From positions 62,001 through 126,000 of the forward strand of contig NZ_JAFEVZ010000003.1 in the NCBI RefSeq assembly GCF_022802975.1: a DNA stretch of 64,000 nucleotides. The letters are read 5' to 3'. Positions 9,747-18,373 of this stretch are shown piece after piece. The stretch's first letter is position 1; each line of letters begins with the position of its first letter. The stretch is from Flavobacterium pectinovorum (GTDB lineage: Bacteria; Bacteroidota; Bacteroidia; Flavobacteriales; Flavobacteriaceae). The notes beneath the pieces are model-generated. The model ran no database searches. It was not told the DNA's origin and saw nothing but the letters and a program-made list of their open reading frames with translations. The translations under genes and the position numbers were made by a program.

Positions 9747-9974
9747 GCAAATTTTAAAATAATAAACAATTAAGGGAATATTTTTTCACCATATAAGTAA
9801 TATAAGTTCATTTTAAAAAGTAAAGCTTATTTCTATGTTTGATGAAAATTTAAAAAAGCCAATCTTTTTCAAATTTTTAAAACTTTGAGAAAGATTGACT
9901 CCTGTAACAAAAGTACGAATACTAAAATTTAAATGAACTTACATCATCTATATGGTTCATTTTTTTGAATGTTT
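9747..9974. repeat. Inverted CCATATAAG element between phoB-like and phoR-like genes
   Basis: CCATATAAGTAATATAAG followed by TTCATTTTAA at 9789-9816 has a degenerate inverted partner at 9931-9955 (AAATGAACTTACATCATC followed by TATATGG). Between them, 9855-9900 carries another inverted word (AAAAGCCAATCTTTTTC and GAGAAAGATTG). The same family occurs at 54800 and 62500. Confidence 0.6.
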
Positions 9975-10658
9975 TTAAACTTCGAATTTATAACCAACTC
10001 CTTTTATAGTTTTAAAAAGATCTTCGCCAATTTTTTCGCGTAATTTTCGAATATGAACATCAATCGTTCTTCCGCCAACAACCACTTCATTCCCCCAGAC
10101 CTTATCTAATATTTCGTCTCTTTTAAATACTTTTCCCGGTTTTGAAGCTAACAGGTAAAACAATTCGAATTCTTTTCTTGGCAATGAAATTTCAACATTT
10201 TCTTTGATGATTTTATACTCTTCACGATTAATTTCGATTCCGCCAACGTTTAAAGTATCACTAACTACTTCCTGTTCTTTTAACCTTCGTAACAAAGCCT
10301 TTACTTTGCTTACCAGTAATTTTGGCTTTATTGGTTTTGTAATATAGTCATCTGCACCAGCATCAAACCCGGCAACTTGAGAATAATCTTCGCTTCTTGC
10401 TGTTAAAAATGTTATAATAACGTTATTTAATTCAGGGATTTTTCTGATGTGTTCACAAGCTTCCATGCCGTCCATTTCGGCCATCATCACATCCATAATA
10501 ATAAGTTCCGGTAATTCTTTCTGAGCTTTTGCAATAGCTTCTTTTCCGTTAGAAGCCGTTACAATCTGATAGCCTTCCTGGGCAAGGTTATAGCCAACAA
10601 TTTCTAAGATATCCGGTTCATCATCAACTAATAAAATCTTTGTTTGTGTTTTTTTCAT
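9975..10658 (-). CDS. PhoB-like OmpR-family response regulator
   Basis: A 227-residue regulator. The receiver domain starts KILLVDDEPDILEIVGYNLA, with the phospho-acceptor Asp in ELIIMDVMMAEMDG, the Thr in ITFLTARSED and the Lys in DDYITKPIKP. The C-terminal winged helix has LPRKEFELFYLLASKPGKVF and RTIDVHIRKLREKIG, then TIKGVGYKFEV. The reading frame extends 10 codons further to 10688, but Met at 10658 (MKKTQTKILLVDDE) places the receiver at the usual distance, so I chose it. Together with the kinase downstream it should form the PhoR/PhoB phosphate-limitation system. Confidence 0.88.
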   Translation of the reverse strand: MKKTQTKILLVDDEPDILEIVGYNLAQEGYQIVTASNGKEAIAKAQKELPELIIMDVMMAEMDGMEACEHIRKIPELNNVIITFLTARSEDYSQVAGFDAGADDYITKPIKPKLLVSKVKALLRRLKEQEVVSDTLNVGGIEINREEYKIIKENVEISLPRKEFELFYLLASKPGKVFKRDEILDKVWGNEVVVGGRTIDVHIRKLREKIGEDLFKTIKGVGYKFEV

Positions 10659-10817
10659 AAAATAGCAAAAATTGAGTTTTCTCATCAAATTTTCTTCTTA
10701 ATAAATCTGATGGTTTTTAATTGCGATGGTAAATATAATAATAAATAAACCGTCAAAAATTGCTGTTAACGGTAATTTAATCTGGTAACAATTTGATAAT
10801 CTACAAGACACAAAAAC

Positions 10818-10862
10818 ATAACAAGTGCCTAACATGAACTTTACAGTGAGTATATTTCTTTG
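10818..10862 (+). promoter_or_regulatory. Candidate PHO box plus -7 box of the TonB receptor
   Basis: ATAACA (10818-10823), CTAACA (10829-10834) and TTTACA (10840-10845) are separated by exactly 5 bases each (11-bp period). After 9 bp comes TTTCTTTG (10855-10862), a one-mismatch -7 box. The hexamers cover the expected -33 region, as in activator-dependent PhoB promoters. The function is inferred. Confidence 0.5.
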
Positions 10863-10891
10863 CACAAAAATAAATCAAACACAACACTGAA

Positions 10892-13636
10892 ATGAAATTC
10901 AATTTAAGATTTCTAATTATTGCATTATTTATCTGTACGATTTCGGTCGCACAAAACAAAGGTACGATTTCTGGAGTTTTAACCGACAAAGAAACTAATA
11001 ATGAAGCACTTCCTTTTGCAAATATTTTAATTAAAGGAACCAACATTAGTGCCAACACTGACATTGACGGAAAATATTCTTTATCCGTAAATCCTGGAAA
11101 TTATACTGTTATTTTTAGTTTCGTAGGATATGAATCTGTAGAAAAGCCTGTTACTGTAAAGGCCAACGAAACAGTTACTGTTAATCAGGTATTATCTGCA
11201 GGAGGTTATACACTGAAAGATGTAGTTGTAAAATCATCAACCGTAAACAGACAAAAAGAATCTGCTTTACTTTTAGAGCAAAAAAATGCAGTTGATATAA
11301 AACAAACTATCGGAGCACAGGAATTATCTCGTAAAGGAGTGGGAGATGTAGCTGCTGCTGTTGTAAAAACAGCCGGTGTTTCTAAACAAGAAGGTAACAA
11401 CAATATTTTCGTTAGAGGATTAGGAGACCGTTACAACTCAACTTCTATGAATGGATTACCAATTCCTTCTAACGATCCTGAGCGAAAAAATATTGCTTTA
11501 GATATTTTCTCAACAGATATTGTTGAATATATTTCAATAGACAAAGTTTACAGTTCAAGAATTTATGGCGATTTTGCGGGCGGAAATGTAGATATTATTT
11601 CTAAAGACTATCGTGGAGATGGCATGCTTGAAATTTCATTAGGATCAAAAGCAAATACAAATGCTTTAGGACAAGCTAACAACTTTATGTTACAGCAGGG
11701 ACCAAATAAATCTGGTTTTGTCTCTTACGGTGTTCCTAACGATCCACTCTCAGGATTTAATTTTGAAAACAGTTTAAATCCAGTTAAAGAAGCACCATTT
11801 GCCGGAGAATTTGGAATTAAAGCCGGTAAAACATTCCGCATTGGTGAGGAAGGAAAAATTGCGCTTTTTGGTACTGCAAGTTTCAATAGTGGATATGAAT
11901 TCAGAGAAGGCTTAACAAGATCTGTTAGTGCTCAGGCAGCTGAACAAAAATCATACTTACAACAAAAATATAGCTATAATACCAATACTACAGGTATGTT
12001 TAATGCTAACTATCGTATAAATAGTAATCATAAAATTGGCTACAATTTATTATATGTAAATTCTTCTGACCAAGTTAGAGATACTTATTTAGGCAGCGAT
12101 CGTGATTATGATAATGCTGATGCTGACTTATACATTCAAAGAGGGACATTTACTCAAAATTCAGTTTTTATCAATCAGTTATTAGGGAATCATAAACTAA
12201 CTGATAAAATTGATTTTAATTGGGGAGCTTCTTACAACACTGTTGAAGGAAACATGCCTGATAGAATTCAAAATATGTTATTTCATTACAGAGACAATGA
12301 TTATTACTCTCTTGCTCAAGCAACTATAACAGACAATCAGAGATATTTTCAAAATCTAAAAGAAGATGAAATTGCCGCTAATATGGCTTTTACCTATAAA
12401 TTAGGAGATTCAAAAAATGGGGATTCAAAAGGTAAAATTGTCGCTGGTTATAATGGTAAATTCAAAAAACGTGATTTTGAAGCCATACAATTTAACTTCC
12501 GAATAACAGAAGCAGGTTTACAAGAAAGACTTGACCCTAATAATTTAGATGCCTTTTTCAATCAGCAAAATTATGCTAATGGCACATTCTCAATAAGTTC
12601 ATTTGCAGGAATGACACCACAAACTTATAGTGGAAATCAGGATATTCATGCAGGATTTGCAAACTTAGAATATAAATTAACAGATAAATTAAGCTCGGTT
12701 TTTGGAATCAGATACGAAAATATTACACAGACTGTAGAATGGAGAACGCAGTTTGACGCAGGAGGAGGAATTAATACATTTGAAAGAAATGAGTTTTTAC
12801 CAAGTTTAGTATTAAAATATGAATTGAATGAAAAACAAAATCTTCGTTTAGCTGCCAGTAAAACTTATACTTTACCGCAATTTAAAGAACGTGCGTTGTT
12901 TGTGTATGAAGATGTTATGGAATCTAAAATTGGTAACCCTTATTTATACCCTTCTCAAAATTACAATTTGGATATCAAATGGGAAATGTTCCCAAAAAGT
13001 GAAGAATTATTTTCTGTTACTGCTTTTGGTAAATATATCTTAGACCCAATCAACGAAGTTATAATAGCCTCTGCCTCAAATGACATTTCATGGGTAAACA
13101 TTGGAGATACAGGATATGCTTACGGAATTGAATTGGAAGCAAGAAAAAACATCTTTGACCTTGATGAAAACCTGACAAACAAACTTTCTTTTGGATTCAA
13201 TGCTTCTTTAATGAAAACTCATCAGGATATTGATAGACAGAAAGTAATTGATGAGACTGACTTAAACATCAACCTTACAGACAGCAGTTCAGGATTTACC
13301 GGTGCTTCAGACATGATTTTAAATACAGACTTGTCCTATGCCAAAAACTGGAAAAATGACGCTGGCATCATAGCAACATTATCATACAACCACTATTCTG
13401 ATAAACTTTATGCAATTGGAAGTCAGGAAAAAGGAAACTTGGTTGATAAAGCTATGGGATCATTAGATTTTGTTTTTAAAACAAAGCTAAATAAAAAACT
13501 GGGCATTGATTTGGGAGCCAGAAACATCTTAAATCCAGAATTCAAAAGAGTTCAGGAAAATGCAGGCGGTGACGTACTGGTATTAAACTACAAAAAAGGA
13601 GTTACTTTCGGATTGGGCATGAACTATCAATTCTAA
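10892..13636 (+). CDS. TonB-dependent outer-membrane receptor, putative phosphate-stress type
   Basis: A 914-residue receptor. Signal peptide residues 1-20 (ISVAQ). Residues about 25-110 form a carboxypeptidase-regulatory-like beta domain (ISGVLTDKETNNEALPFANI, GKYSLSVNPGNYTVIFSFVG). The plug contains VKTAGVSKQEGNNNIFVRGL and GDFAGGNVDIISKDYRG, and the barrel ends in GLGMNYQF. TonB receptors import large or scarce substrates using the proton-motive force. The substrate is not given by sequence; the divergent PhoB-like gene, the candidate PHO box and the downstream lipoprotein suggest a phosphorus source. A hairpin (13643-13684) separates it from the lipoprotein. Confidence 0.87.
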   Translation: MKFNLRFLIIALFICTISVAQNKGTISGVLTDKETNNEALPFANILIKGTNISANTDIDGKYSLSVNPGNYTVIFSFVGYESVEKPVTVKANETVTVNQVLSAGGYTLKDVVVKSSTVNRQKESALLLEQKNAVDIKQTIGAQELSRKGVGDVAAAVVKTAGVSKQEGNNNIFVRGLGDRYNSTSMNGLPIPSNDPERKNIALDIFSTDIVEYISIDKVYSSRIYGDFAGGNVDIISKDYRGDGMLEISLGSKANTNALGQANNFMLQQGPNKSGFVSYGVPNDPLSGFNFENSLNPVKEAPFAGEFGIKAGKTFRIGEEGKIALFGTASFNSGYEFREGLTRSVSAQAAEQKSYLQQKYSYNTNTTGMFNANYRINSNHKIGYNLLYVNSSDQVRDTYLGSDRDYDNADADLYIQRGTFTQNSVFINQLLGNHKLTDKIDFNWGASYNTVEGNMPDRIQNMLFHYRDNDYYSLAQATITDNQRYFQNLKEDEIAANMAFTYKLGDSKNGDSKGKIVAGYNGKFKKRDFEAIQFNFRITEAGLQERLDPNNLDAFFNQQNYANGTFSISSFAGMTPQTYSGNQDIHAGFANLEYKLTDKLSSVFGIRYENITQTVEWRTQFDAGGGINTFERNEFLPSLVLKYELNEKQNLRLAASKTYTLPQFKERALFVYEDVMESKIGNPYLYPSQNYNLDIKWEMFPKSEELFSVTAFGKYILDPINEVIIASASNDISWVNIGDTGYAYGIELEARKNIFDLDENLTNKLSFGFNASLMKTHQDIDRQKVIDETDLNINLTDSSSGFTGASDMILNTDLSYAKNWKNDAGIIATLSYNHYSDKLYAIGSQEKGNLVDKAMGSLDFVFKTKLNKKLGIDLGARNILNPEFKRVQENAGGDVLVLNYKKGVTFGLGMNYQF

Positions 13637-13642
13637 TAAACA

Positions 13643-13684
13643 TTAAAGAAACATTGTATTAGCATTTGCTTGATGTTTCTTTAA
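13643..13684 (+). terminator. Hairpin after the TonB receptor
   Basis: A 12-bp perfect stem (TTAAAGAAACAT with ATGTTTCTTTAA) and an 18-base loop. The T-run is weak, so it may be a partial terminator or an mRNA-stability element. Confidence 0.55.
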
Positions 13685-13691
13685 AATATAC

Positions 13692-13747
13692 ATAACAAAC
13701 ACATAATAACGACTTAACATTTATTAAGGCTTAAGTTTTAATCTTTG
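13692..13747 (+). promoter_or_regulatory. Candidate PHO box plus -7 box of the lipoprotein
   Basis: ATAACA (13692), ATAATA (13703), TTAACA (13714) and a degenerate TAAGGC (13725), all at an 11-bp period. After 9 bp comes AATCTTTG (13740-13747), a one-mismatch -7 box. The register is the same as in the TonB receptor promoter. The function is inferred. Confidence 0.5.
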
Positions 13748-13772
13748 CATAACACAAACAAATAAAAAAGTA

Positions 13773-14957
13773 ATGAAAAAAACAATTTCAACAATTTTCG
13801 GTTTAGCGGCTATATCGCTTGCAACTTTGACAACATCTTGTTCTAGTGATGACAACAAAACAGAGGGGCCAAAATCAGATTTCGTAGTAGTTAGAGAAAA
13901 TCTTCAAGGAGAAATTAAAAGTGGAGAAGTTATTTTAGAATCAGGAACTTATAAACTTACTGGGAAATTAATCGTTAGTAATACTGCTAAGTTAACTATT
14001 AAGCCGGGTGTTACCATTCAGGCTACAACAGTAGCAAAAGATAAATTAGAAGAAGTACGTTACATTGCAGTTGCTCAGGGAGGACAAATTGATGTTCAGG
14101 GAACTGCTTCAAGTCCGGTAATTATGACTTCTGAATTACAGGAGCCTGGTGCTTGGGGAGGATTGGTATTATGCGGAAAGGCTCGTATCAACAAAGGAAC
14201 AACTGCTCAGGCTGAAGTTTCTAATTTAACTTACGGTGGTACAGAAGACGGTGATAGCTCTGGATCAATCAAATATTTAAGAATTGAATATCCTGGTTTT
14301 TCTTACAGTAACACTAAAGAATTTAATGGTCTTTCATTTTTCGGAGTAGGAAAAGGAACAACTATTGATTATGTTCAGGTTTATGAAAGTTCAGATGACG
14401 GATTCGAATGGTTTGGTGGAACTGTAGATGCTAAACACTTAGTAGTTTCTAACAAAGGAGATTTATTAGGTGATGATTTATTCGACTGGACTGAAGGATG
14501 GATTGGTAATGGAGAAAACTGGTACGGAATCAAAACAAATGCCGGAAACAGAGGTATCGAAGCTGATAATAATTCTGACAATCACAAAGCTACCCCAATC
14601 TCTTTCCCAAATCTTAAAAACATTACTTTAATCGGCACAACAACTTCAATACAAGGAGAAGCTCAAGGAGTAAAATTAAGAGTAGGAACAAAAGGTAAAT
14701 TGGATAACGTTGTTTTAAAAGGTTGGGCTACTGGTTTTGACGTTCAACACGACGAAAGCATTTCATATGTTGGAACTGACTTATTAGCTACTAACGTTAA
14801 ATTCGAAGATGTAGGAGTTAAAGCAAAAGGTACTGCTACAGCTGTTGGTGGATCTACTGATGTAACTAAATTATTCACAGAAAAAGCAGATGCAACTGGA
14901 GCAGGAAACGGATCAGGAGTTCCTAATTGGGCTGCTGGATGGACAAAAGGTCTATAA
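13773..14957 (+). CDS. Beta-helix-like surface lipoprotein next to the TonB receptor
   Basis: A 394-residue protein. Signal peptide with a lipobox ending TTSC (Cys about residue 23), followed by SSDDN. The body is Gly/Asn-rich with regularly repeated beta segments (KLIVSNTAKLTIKPGVTIQA, GGQIDVQGTASSPVIMTSE, IKYLRIEYPG, TIDYVQVYESSDDGFEWFGG), suggesting a right-handed parallel beta-helix like pectate-lyase folds. The acidic stretches SSDDGFEWFGGTVDA and LGDDLFDWTEGWIGNG could bind a metal or ligand. No catalytic triad is recognised. It is probably an outer-membrane partner of the preceding receptor. A strong terminator follows. Confidence 0.72.
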   Translation: MKKTISTIFGLAAISLATLTTSCSSDDNKTEGPKSDFVVVRENLQGEIKSGEVILESGTYKLTGKLIVSNTAKLTIKPGVTIQATTVAKDKLEEVRYIAVAQGGQIDVQGTASSPVIMTSELQEPGAWGGLVLCGKARINKGTTAQAEVSNLTYGGTEDGDSSGSIKYLRIEYPGFSYSNTKEFNGLSFFGVGKGTTIDYVQVYESSDDGFEWFGGTVDAKHLVVSNKGDLLGDDLFDWTEGWIGNGENWYGIKTNAGNRGIEADNNSDNHKATPISFPNLKNITLIGTTTSIQGEAQGVKLRVGTKGKLDNVVLKGWATGFDVQHDESISYVGTDLLATNVKFEDVGVKAKGTATAVGGSTDVTKLFTEKADATGAGNGSGVPNWAAGWTKGL

Positions 14958-14980
14958 TATCCTAAGACATAAATTGTTAA

Positions 14981-15012
14981 AAACATCCTAAATATTTAGG
15001 ATGTTTTTTTTT
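14981..15012 (+). terminator. Terminator after the lipoprotein
   Basis: A 12-bp perfect stem (AAACATCCTAAA with TTTAGGATGTTT) followed by a T-run. Confidence 0.9.
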
Positions 15013-15064
15013 GGTGTAATTTTTGAAAACTTTTTTTGTATATTTACATAACCAAAATAATGCG

Positions 15065-15400
15065 ATGGCAAAAAATTACTTTTATATTACTTTCTTACTG
15101 GCTTTTTTCTTTACTGTAAGCATCTCAGCGCAAGACAGTAAATCAACGCCTAAAACTCAGGGAACTCCTATAGAGGGACTAAGCCTGTACCCTAACCCGG
15201 TGGTAAATGGAAAAGTATTTATTACTTCAAAAAATGATCTGGAAAAGGAAATTATAATCTTTGATGTTTTAGGAAAAAAAGTACTTCAGGCACATTTGAC
15301 CACAAAAGAACTAAACATTCCTGATTTGACTCCCGGAGTCTACATCATCAAAATAAGTGAACAAGGCAATACGGCTACTCGAAAATTGATTGTTCGATAA
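15065..15400 (+). CDS. Small secreted protein with T9SS type A sorting domain
   Basis: A 111-residue protein. Residues 1-20 are a signal peptide (FFFTVSISAQ). A short linker of about 20 residues leads straight into a type A T9SS C-terminal domain: LSLYPNPVVNGKVFI, IIIFDVLGKKVLQ, LNIPDLTPGVYIIKI, TRKLIVR. So the mature protein is almost only the sorting tail. The upstream Met at 15023 is rejected because it lies just after the terminator T-run and upstream of a signal peptide that starts normally at 15065. Such tail-only proteins could compete for, or occupy, the PorU/T9SS attachment machinery; that role is speculation. Confidence 0.75.
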   Translation: MAKNYFYITFLLAFFFTVSISAQDSKSTPKTQGTPIEGLSLYPNPVVNGKVFITSKNDLEKEIIIFDVLGKKVLQAHLTTKELNIPDLTPGVYIIKISEQGNTATRKLIVR

Positions 15401-15419
15401 AACATAAAAATACAAATAG

Positions 15420-15444
15420 AGCTCCAATGATTTGGAGCTTTTTT
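15420..15444 (+). terminator. Terminator after the small T9SS protein
   Basis: An 8-bp stem (AGCTCCAA with TTGGAGCT) and a T-run. It overlaps the upstream Met of the following frame, which argues against that Met as a start. Confidence 0.85.
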
Positions 15445-15471
15445 ATGGGCTTTACATCCTACAATTATTCA

Positions 15472-15479
15472 TATCTTTG
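15472..15479 (+). promoter_or_regulatory. -7 box TATCTTTG for the LuxE-like gene
   Basis: Perfect TAnnTTTG, only 12 bases before the TTG codon at 15492. It lies downstream of the ATG at 15432, so translation must start at or after 15492. Confidence 0.7.
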
Positions 15480-15491
15480 CACAAAAAAGTT

Positions 15492-16472
15492 TTGATTACA
15501 GCCAACGATATATTCACCATTTCGAGTCAGAAACAATTTGAAAAAATAGCACTTAAGGTGTTTCGTTTTCAGCATGAGAACAACAAAGTATATCGTGATT
15601 TCTGTGATTTTTTAAAAGTAAATCCACAACAGGTAAAATCACTGAAACAAATTCCGTTTTTACCCATTCAGTTTTTCAAAAGTCATGAAGTAGTTTCTAA
15701 TTCTGATTTTCCACAGGTTACATTTACCAGCAGCGGCACTACCGGGATGGTTACAAGCCGGCATCTTGTTACCGATGTTTCCCTTTACGAAGAAAGTTAC
15801 CGAAAAGGTTTTTCCCAATTCTACGGCAATATCGAAGATTACGTGGTTTTAGCCCTTTTGCCGTCTTATCTTGAACGCGATGGGTCTTCATTAATTCACA
15901 TGGTCGAAGACTTAATAAAACAATCCAATCAGCCTGAAAGCGGCTTTTATTTGCACAATCACAATGACTTAATTAAAAAACTTACTGAACTTGACGAATC
16001 CGGACAGAATGTGATTTTAATTGGCGTTACGTATGCTTTATTGGATTTGATTGAAAAACACCAATTCAGCCTTCAAAATACCATTATTATGGAAACTGGC
16101 GGAATGAAAGGCAAACGCAAAGAAATGATTCGCGAAGAATTACACGAAATTTTATGTAAAGGTTTTGGTGTTTCTTCAATTCATTCAGAATACGGCATGA
16201 CCGAACTTTTGGCGCAGGCTTATTCGTTAGGCGAAGGAGTTTTTGAATGTCCATCCTGGATGCATGTTCTAATGCGTGATCCGGAAGACGCACTCACTTA
16301 CGTAAAAGACGGAAAAACAGGCGGAATAAACGTTATTGATTTAGCTAATATTAATTCCTGTTCCTTTATCGCTACGCAGGATTTAGGCAAAAAAAATCCC
16401 AACAACTCTTTTGAGGTATTGGGACGTTTTGATAATTCTGATATACGTGGCTGTAATTTGATGGTGCTTTAA
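15492..16472 (+). CDS. LuxE-like acyl-protein synthetase, TTG start
   Basis: A 326-residue protein of the LuxE/adenylate-forming group. LuxE activates a fatty acid as an acyl-AMP and transfers it to a protein Cys. The key loop is TFTSSGTTGMVTSRHLV (the P-loop-like SSGTTG), followed by GVTYALLDLIEKH, METGGMKGKRKEMIREELH and HSEYGMTELLAQAYS, corresponding to the A5-like motif. No luxABCD partners are present. The frame opens at an ATG (15432), but that codon is inside the preceding terminator and upstream of the promoter; the TTG at 15492 gives the protein start (M)ITANDIF. The substrate is unknown; it may act in surface-lipid or pigment-type acylation. Confidence 0.75.
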   Translation: MITANDIFTISSQKQFEKIALKVFRFQHENNKVYRDFCDFLKVNPQQVKSLKQIPFLPIQFFKSHEVVSNSDFPQVTFTSSGTTGMVTSRHLVTDVSLYEESYRKGFSQFYGNIEDYVVLALLPSYLERDGSSLIHMVEDLIKQSNQPESGFYLHNHNDLIKKLTELDESGQNVILIGVTYALLDLIEKHQFSLQNTIIMETGGMKGKRKEMIREELHEILCKGFGVSSIHSEYGMTELLAQAYSLGEGVFECPSWMHVLMRDPEDALTYVKDGKTGGINVIDLANINSCSFIATQDLGKKNPNNSFEVLGRFDNSDIRGCNLMVL

Positions 16473-16598
16473 ACATTTCTGTACATTGAGCACATATTTA
16501 TCTGTAAGAAATAATTTAATAACAGATAATTAATACAGAAAAAACACTACACAAAAATTGTAAGATTATTTTTAAAGCAATTTAAAACATAGAAAATT

Positions 16599-18304
16599 AT
16601 GAAAAAAATACTTTATTAGTACTTATCATTTTTAGCGTAAAAGTATGGTCACAAAGTTCTCCTTACAGATTTCACACTCTTCAAGTTCTAGGATCCAATA
16701 TAGAATTAGCTATTTCAGCTGAATGTGCTTACAGAGTTGATCCTATACCAACAATAGACGTAAATTTAAGACAAAACTTCAAATTAGAAGTAGGTAAAAT
16801 TTATAAATCTGATTTAATATTAGATTCAACATCCGGGCCAAAATATTACAAGGTCATTTATGCTGCTGATTATGGTCTTGACAGGGGTTCCGATGTAGAT
16901 GAGCCAGCCGATTTTGGCAGTCCAATTGATGACTTCTGTAATTCACTATCATGGAAATATATAAGACCAGTTTTATTAGGTTCAACATTACAGGAAGCAC
17001 AAAATAATTTTTGCTCTAACTCAACAGTTAATAGTAACAGAGAAAAAGTAAATATAAAAACAACACAACCTCTAACTAAAGGACACGTATATTTAATGGA
17101 TTTTGGACTGGGTGCAAATTATTATTTAATTGACTGGTCAAATGTGGAAGCTGGCGACAGTGAGTATCAATTAGACACTACAAATAGTAATTCTATTTTC
17201 TCTTTTGTTTCATCTGGAGATTCATTCAATTGCCAAAAACCAGATTTAGAATCCAAAATTTCTCTAGCTAATTATAATGATTCATATCGAGGAACAATAA
17301 ACACCCTACAATATTCTATATTTCGAAAAGGTCCAAAGATTCTAAACTCGCACACTTCAATTAAAATTTATCTTTCTAGAAGCAAAAACTTTGTAGATGG
17401 TGCTAACGATATAATGATAAATAGCTCAACCTTGTCAAGTGAAAGTATAAATCAATATGATTATCCCAGAGGTATAGGCTATCAAATTAAATTTTCCATC
17501 CCTAACAGTATAAGTAATGGTAGATATTATTTGACCATAAAGACAAGCAATTTGGAAGATTTTAATCCCCATAATGATATAACATCGACAGTATCTTCAT
17601 TTGTCGTTAAAGATGGCACACCAACTAATCCAACTAATCCAACTAATCCAACAGGTAAACCAGATTTAACTATCGATCCCAAAAGCACAATTATTTATAG
17701 TCAATGTTTCTCAGATTGTAATTCTATATTAAGTGATTTAGAAAACAAAAGACACCTAATAAATAATCAAACCGGCAATATAAACTTCCAGCAAATAGGA
17801 GTCAAAAATTTAGGAAACAGTACATCATCCCAAGCAAAAATTGAGTTTTACCTATCCCGAGATGGAATTCTTGATTCATCTGATATAAAATCTAATCCTG
17901 GAAGCATTACAATAAACGCAATTAATCCTGGAGGAATACATATGACATCGGCTTTTATACTTCCATCTTATTTTAACAATAACAATGGCACAACATACAC
18001 TGGAAATTGGAATATTCTTATTTCAGTTGACGACACTAAAACTAATACCGAATCAAATGAAAATAACAATGTAACTTCCATACCTGTAACTTTCTATAAC
18101 CCTTTTGGAAAAATAGTGCAATCAGATTTAGAAGTTGAAGAGGTTACACAACCTTATTTAATAGATGTCTATAATTTTGATGGTCAGAAAGTTTTAACCA
18201 AAGAAGTTAACTCTAAAGACGAAGAAAACAAATCATTAGATTCGTTAAAAAGCGGTATTTATATGATTAAATCTAAAAATGAAACCCGAAAAGTTATTAA
18301 ATAA
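16599..18304 (+). pseudogene. CARDB/T9SS surface protein, frameshifted in a start-proximal poly(A) tract
   Basis: A continuous frame from about 16601 to 18304 encodes a secreted protein, but its expected ATG (16599) is followed by 7 A (16602-16608) and reads into a stop after 6 codons. One extra A would give MKKNTLLVLIIFSVKVWSQ, a normal signal peptide, and a 568-residue protein. Content: an N-terminal domain (residues about 20-205), two CARDB-like adhesion domains (KISLANYNDSYRGTINTLQY and NFQQIGVKNLGNSTSSQAKI, each ending with a DxNxxN-like turn), a TNP-repeat linker (9-bp tandem repeat near 17625-17652) and a T9SS tail (YLIDVYNFDGQKVLT, SLKSGIYMIKS). A signal-less start at 17096 is unlikely to be real. 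Confidence 0.78.
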
Positions 18305-18321
18305 AAATATTCACTAAAACG

Positions 18322-18352
18322 AAAAAGCATCTGTCAAAACGGATGCTTTTTT
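18322..18352 (+). terminator. Terminator between the CARDB gene and tyrS
   Basis: Stem AAAAAGCATC with GATGCTTTTT plus flanking A and T runs; it can serve both converging genes. Confidence 0.85.
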
Positions 18353-18373
18353 CATTTATAACTTGAATGTGAA

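Noticed and set aside
10801..11064. 87-codon minus-strand frame over the TonB receptor start
   Set aside because: It overlaps the receptor's signal peptide and the candidate PHO box; shadow of a real gene.
15492..16472. Luciferase (lux) operon
   Set aside because: Only a LuxE-like protein is present; no LuxAB or LuxCD genes.
17096..18304. CARDB gene starting at 17096
   Set aside because: Coding continues upstream in the same frame for about 165 codons to a signal peptide; the Met at 17096 is internal.
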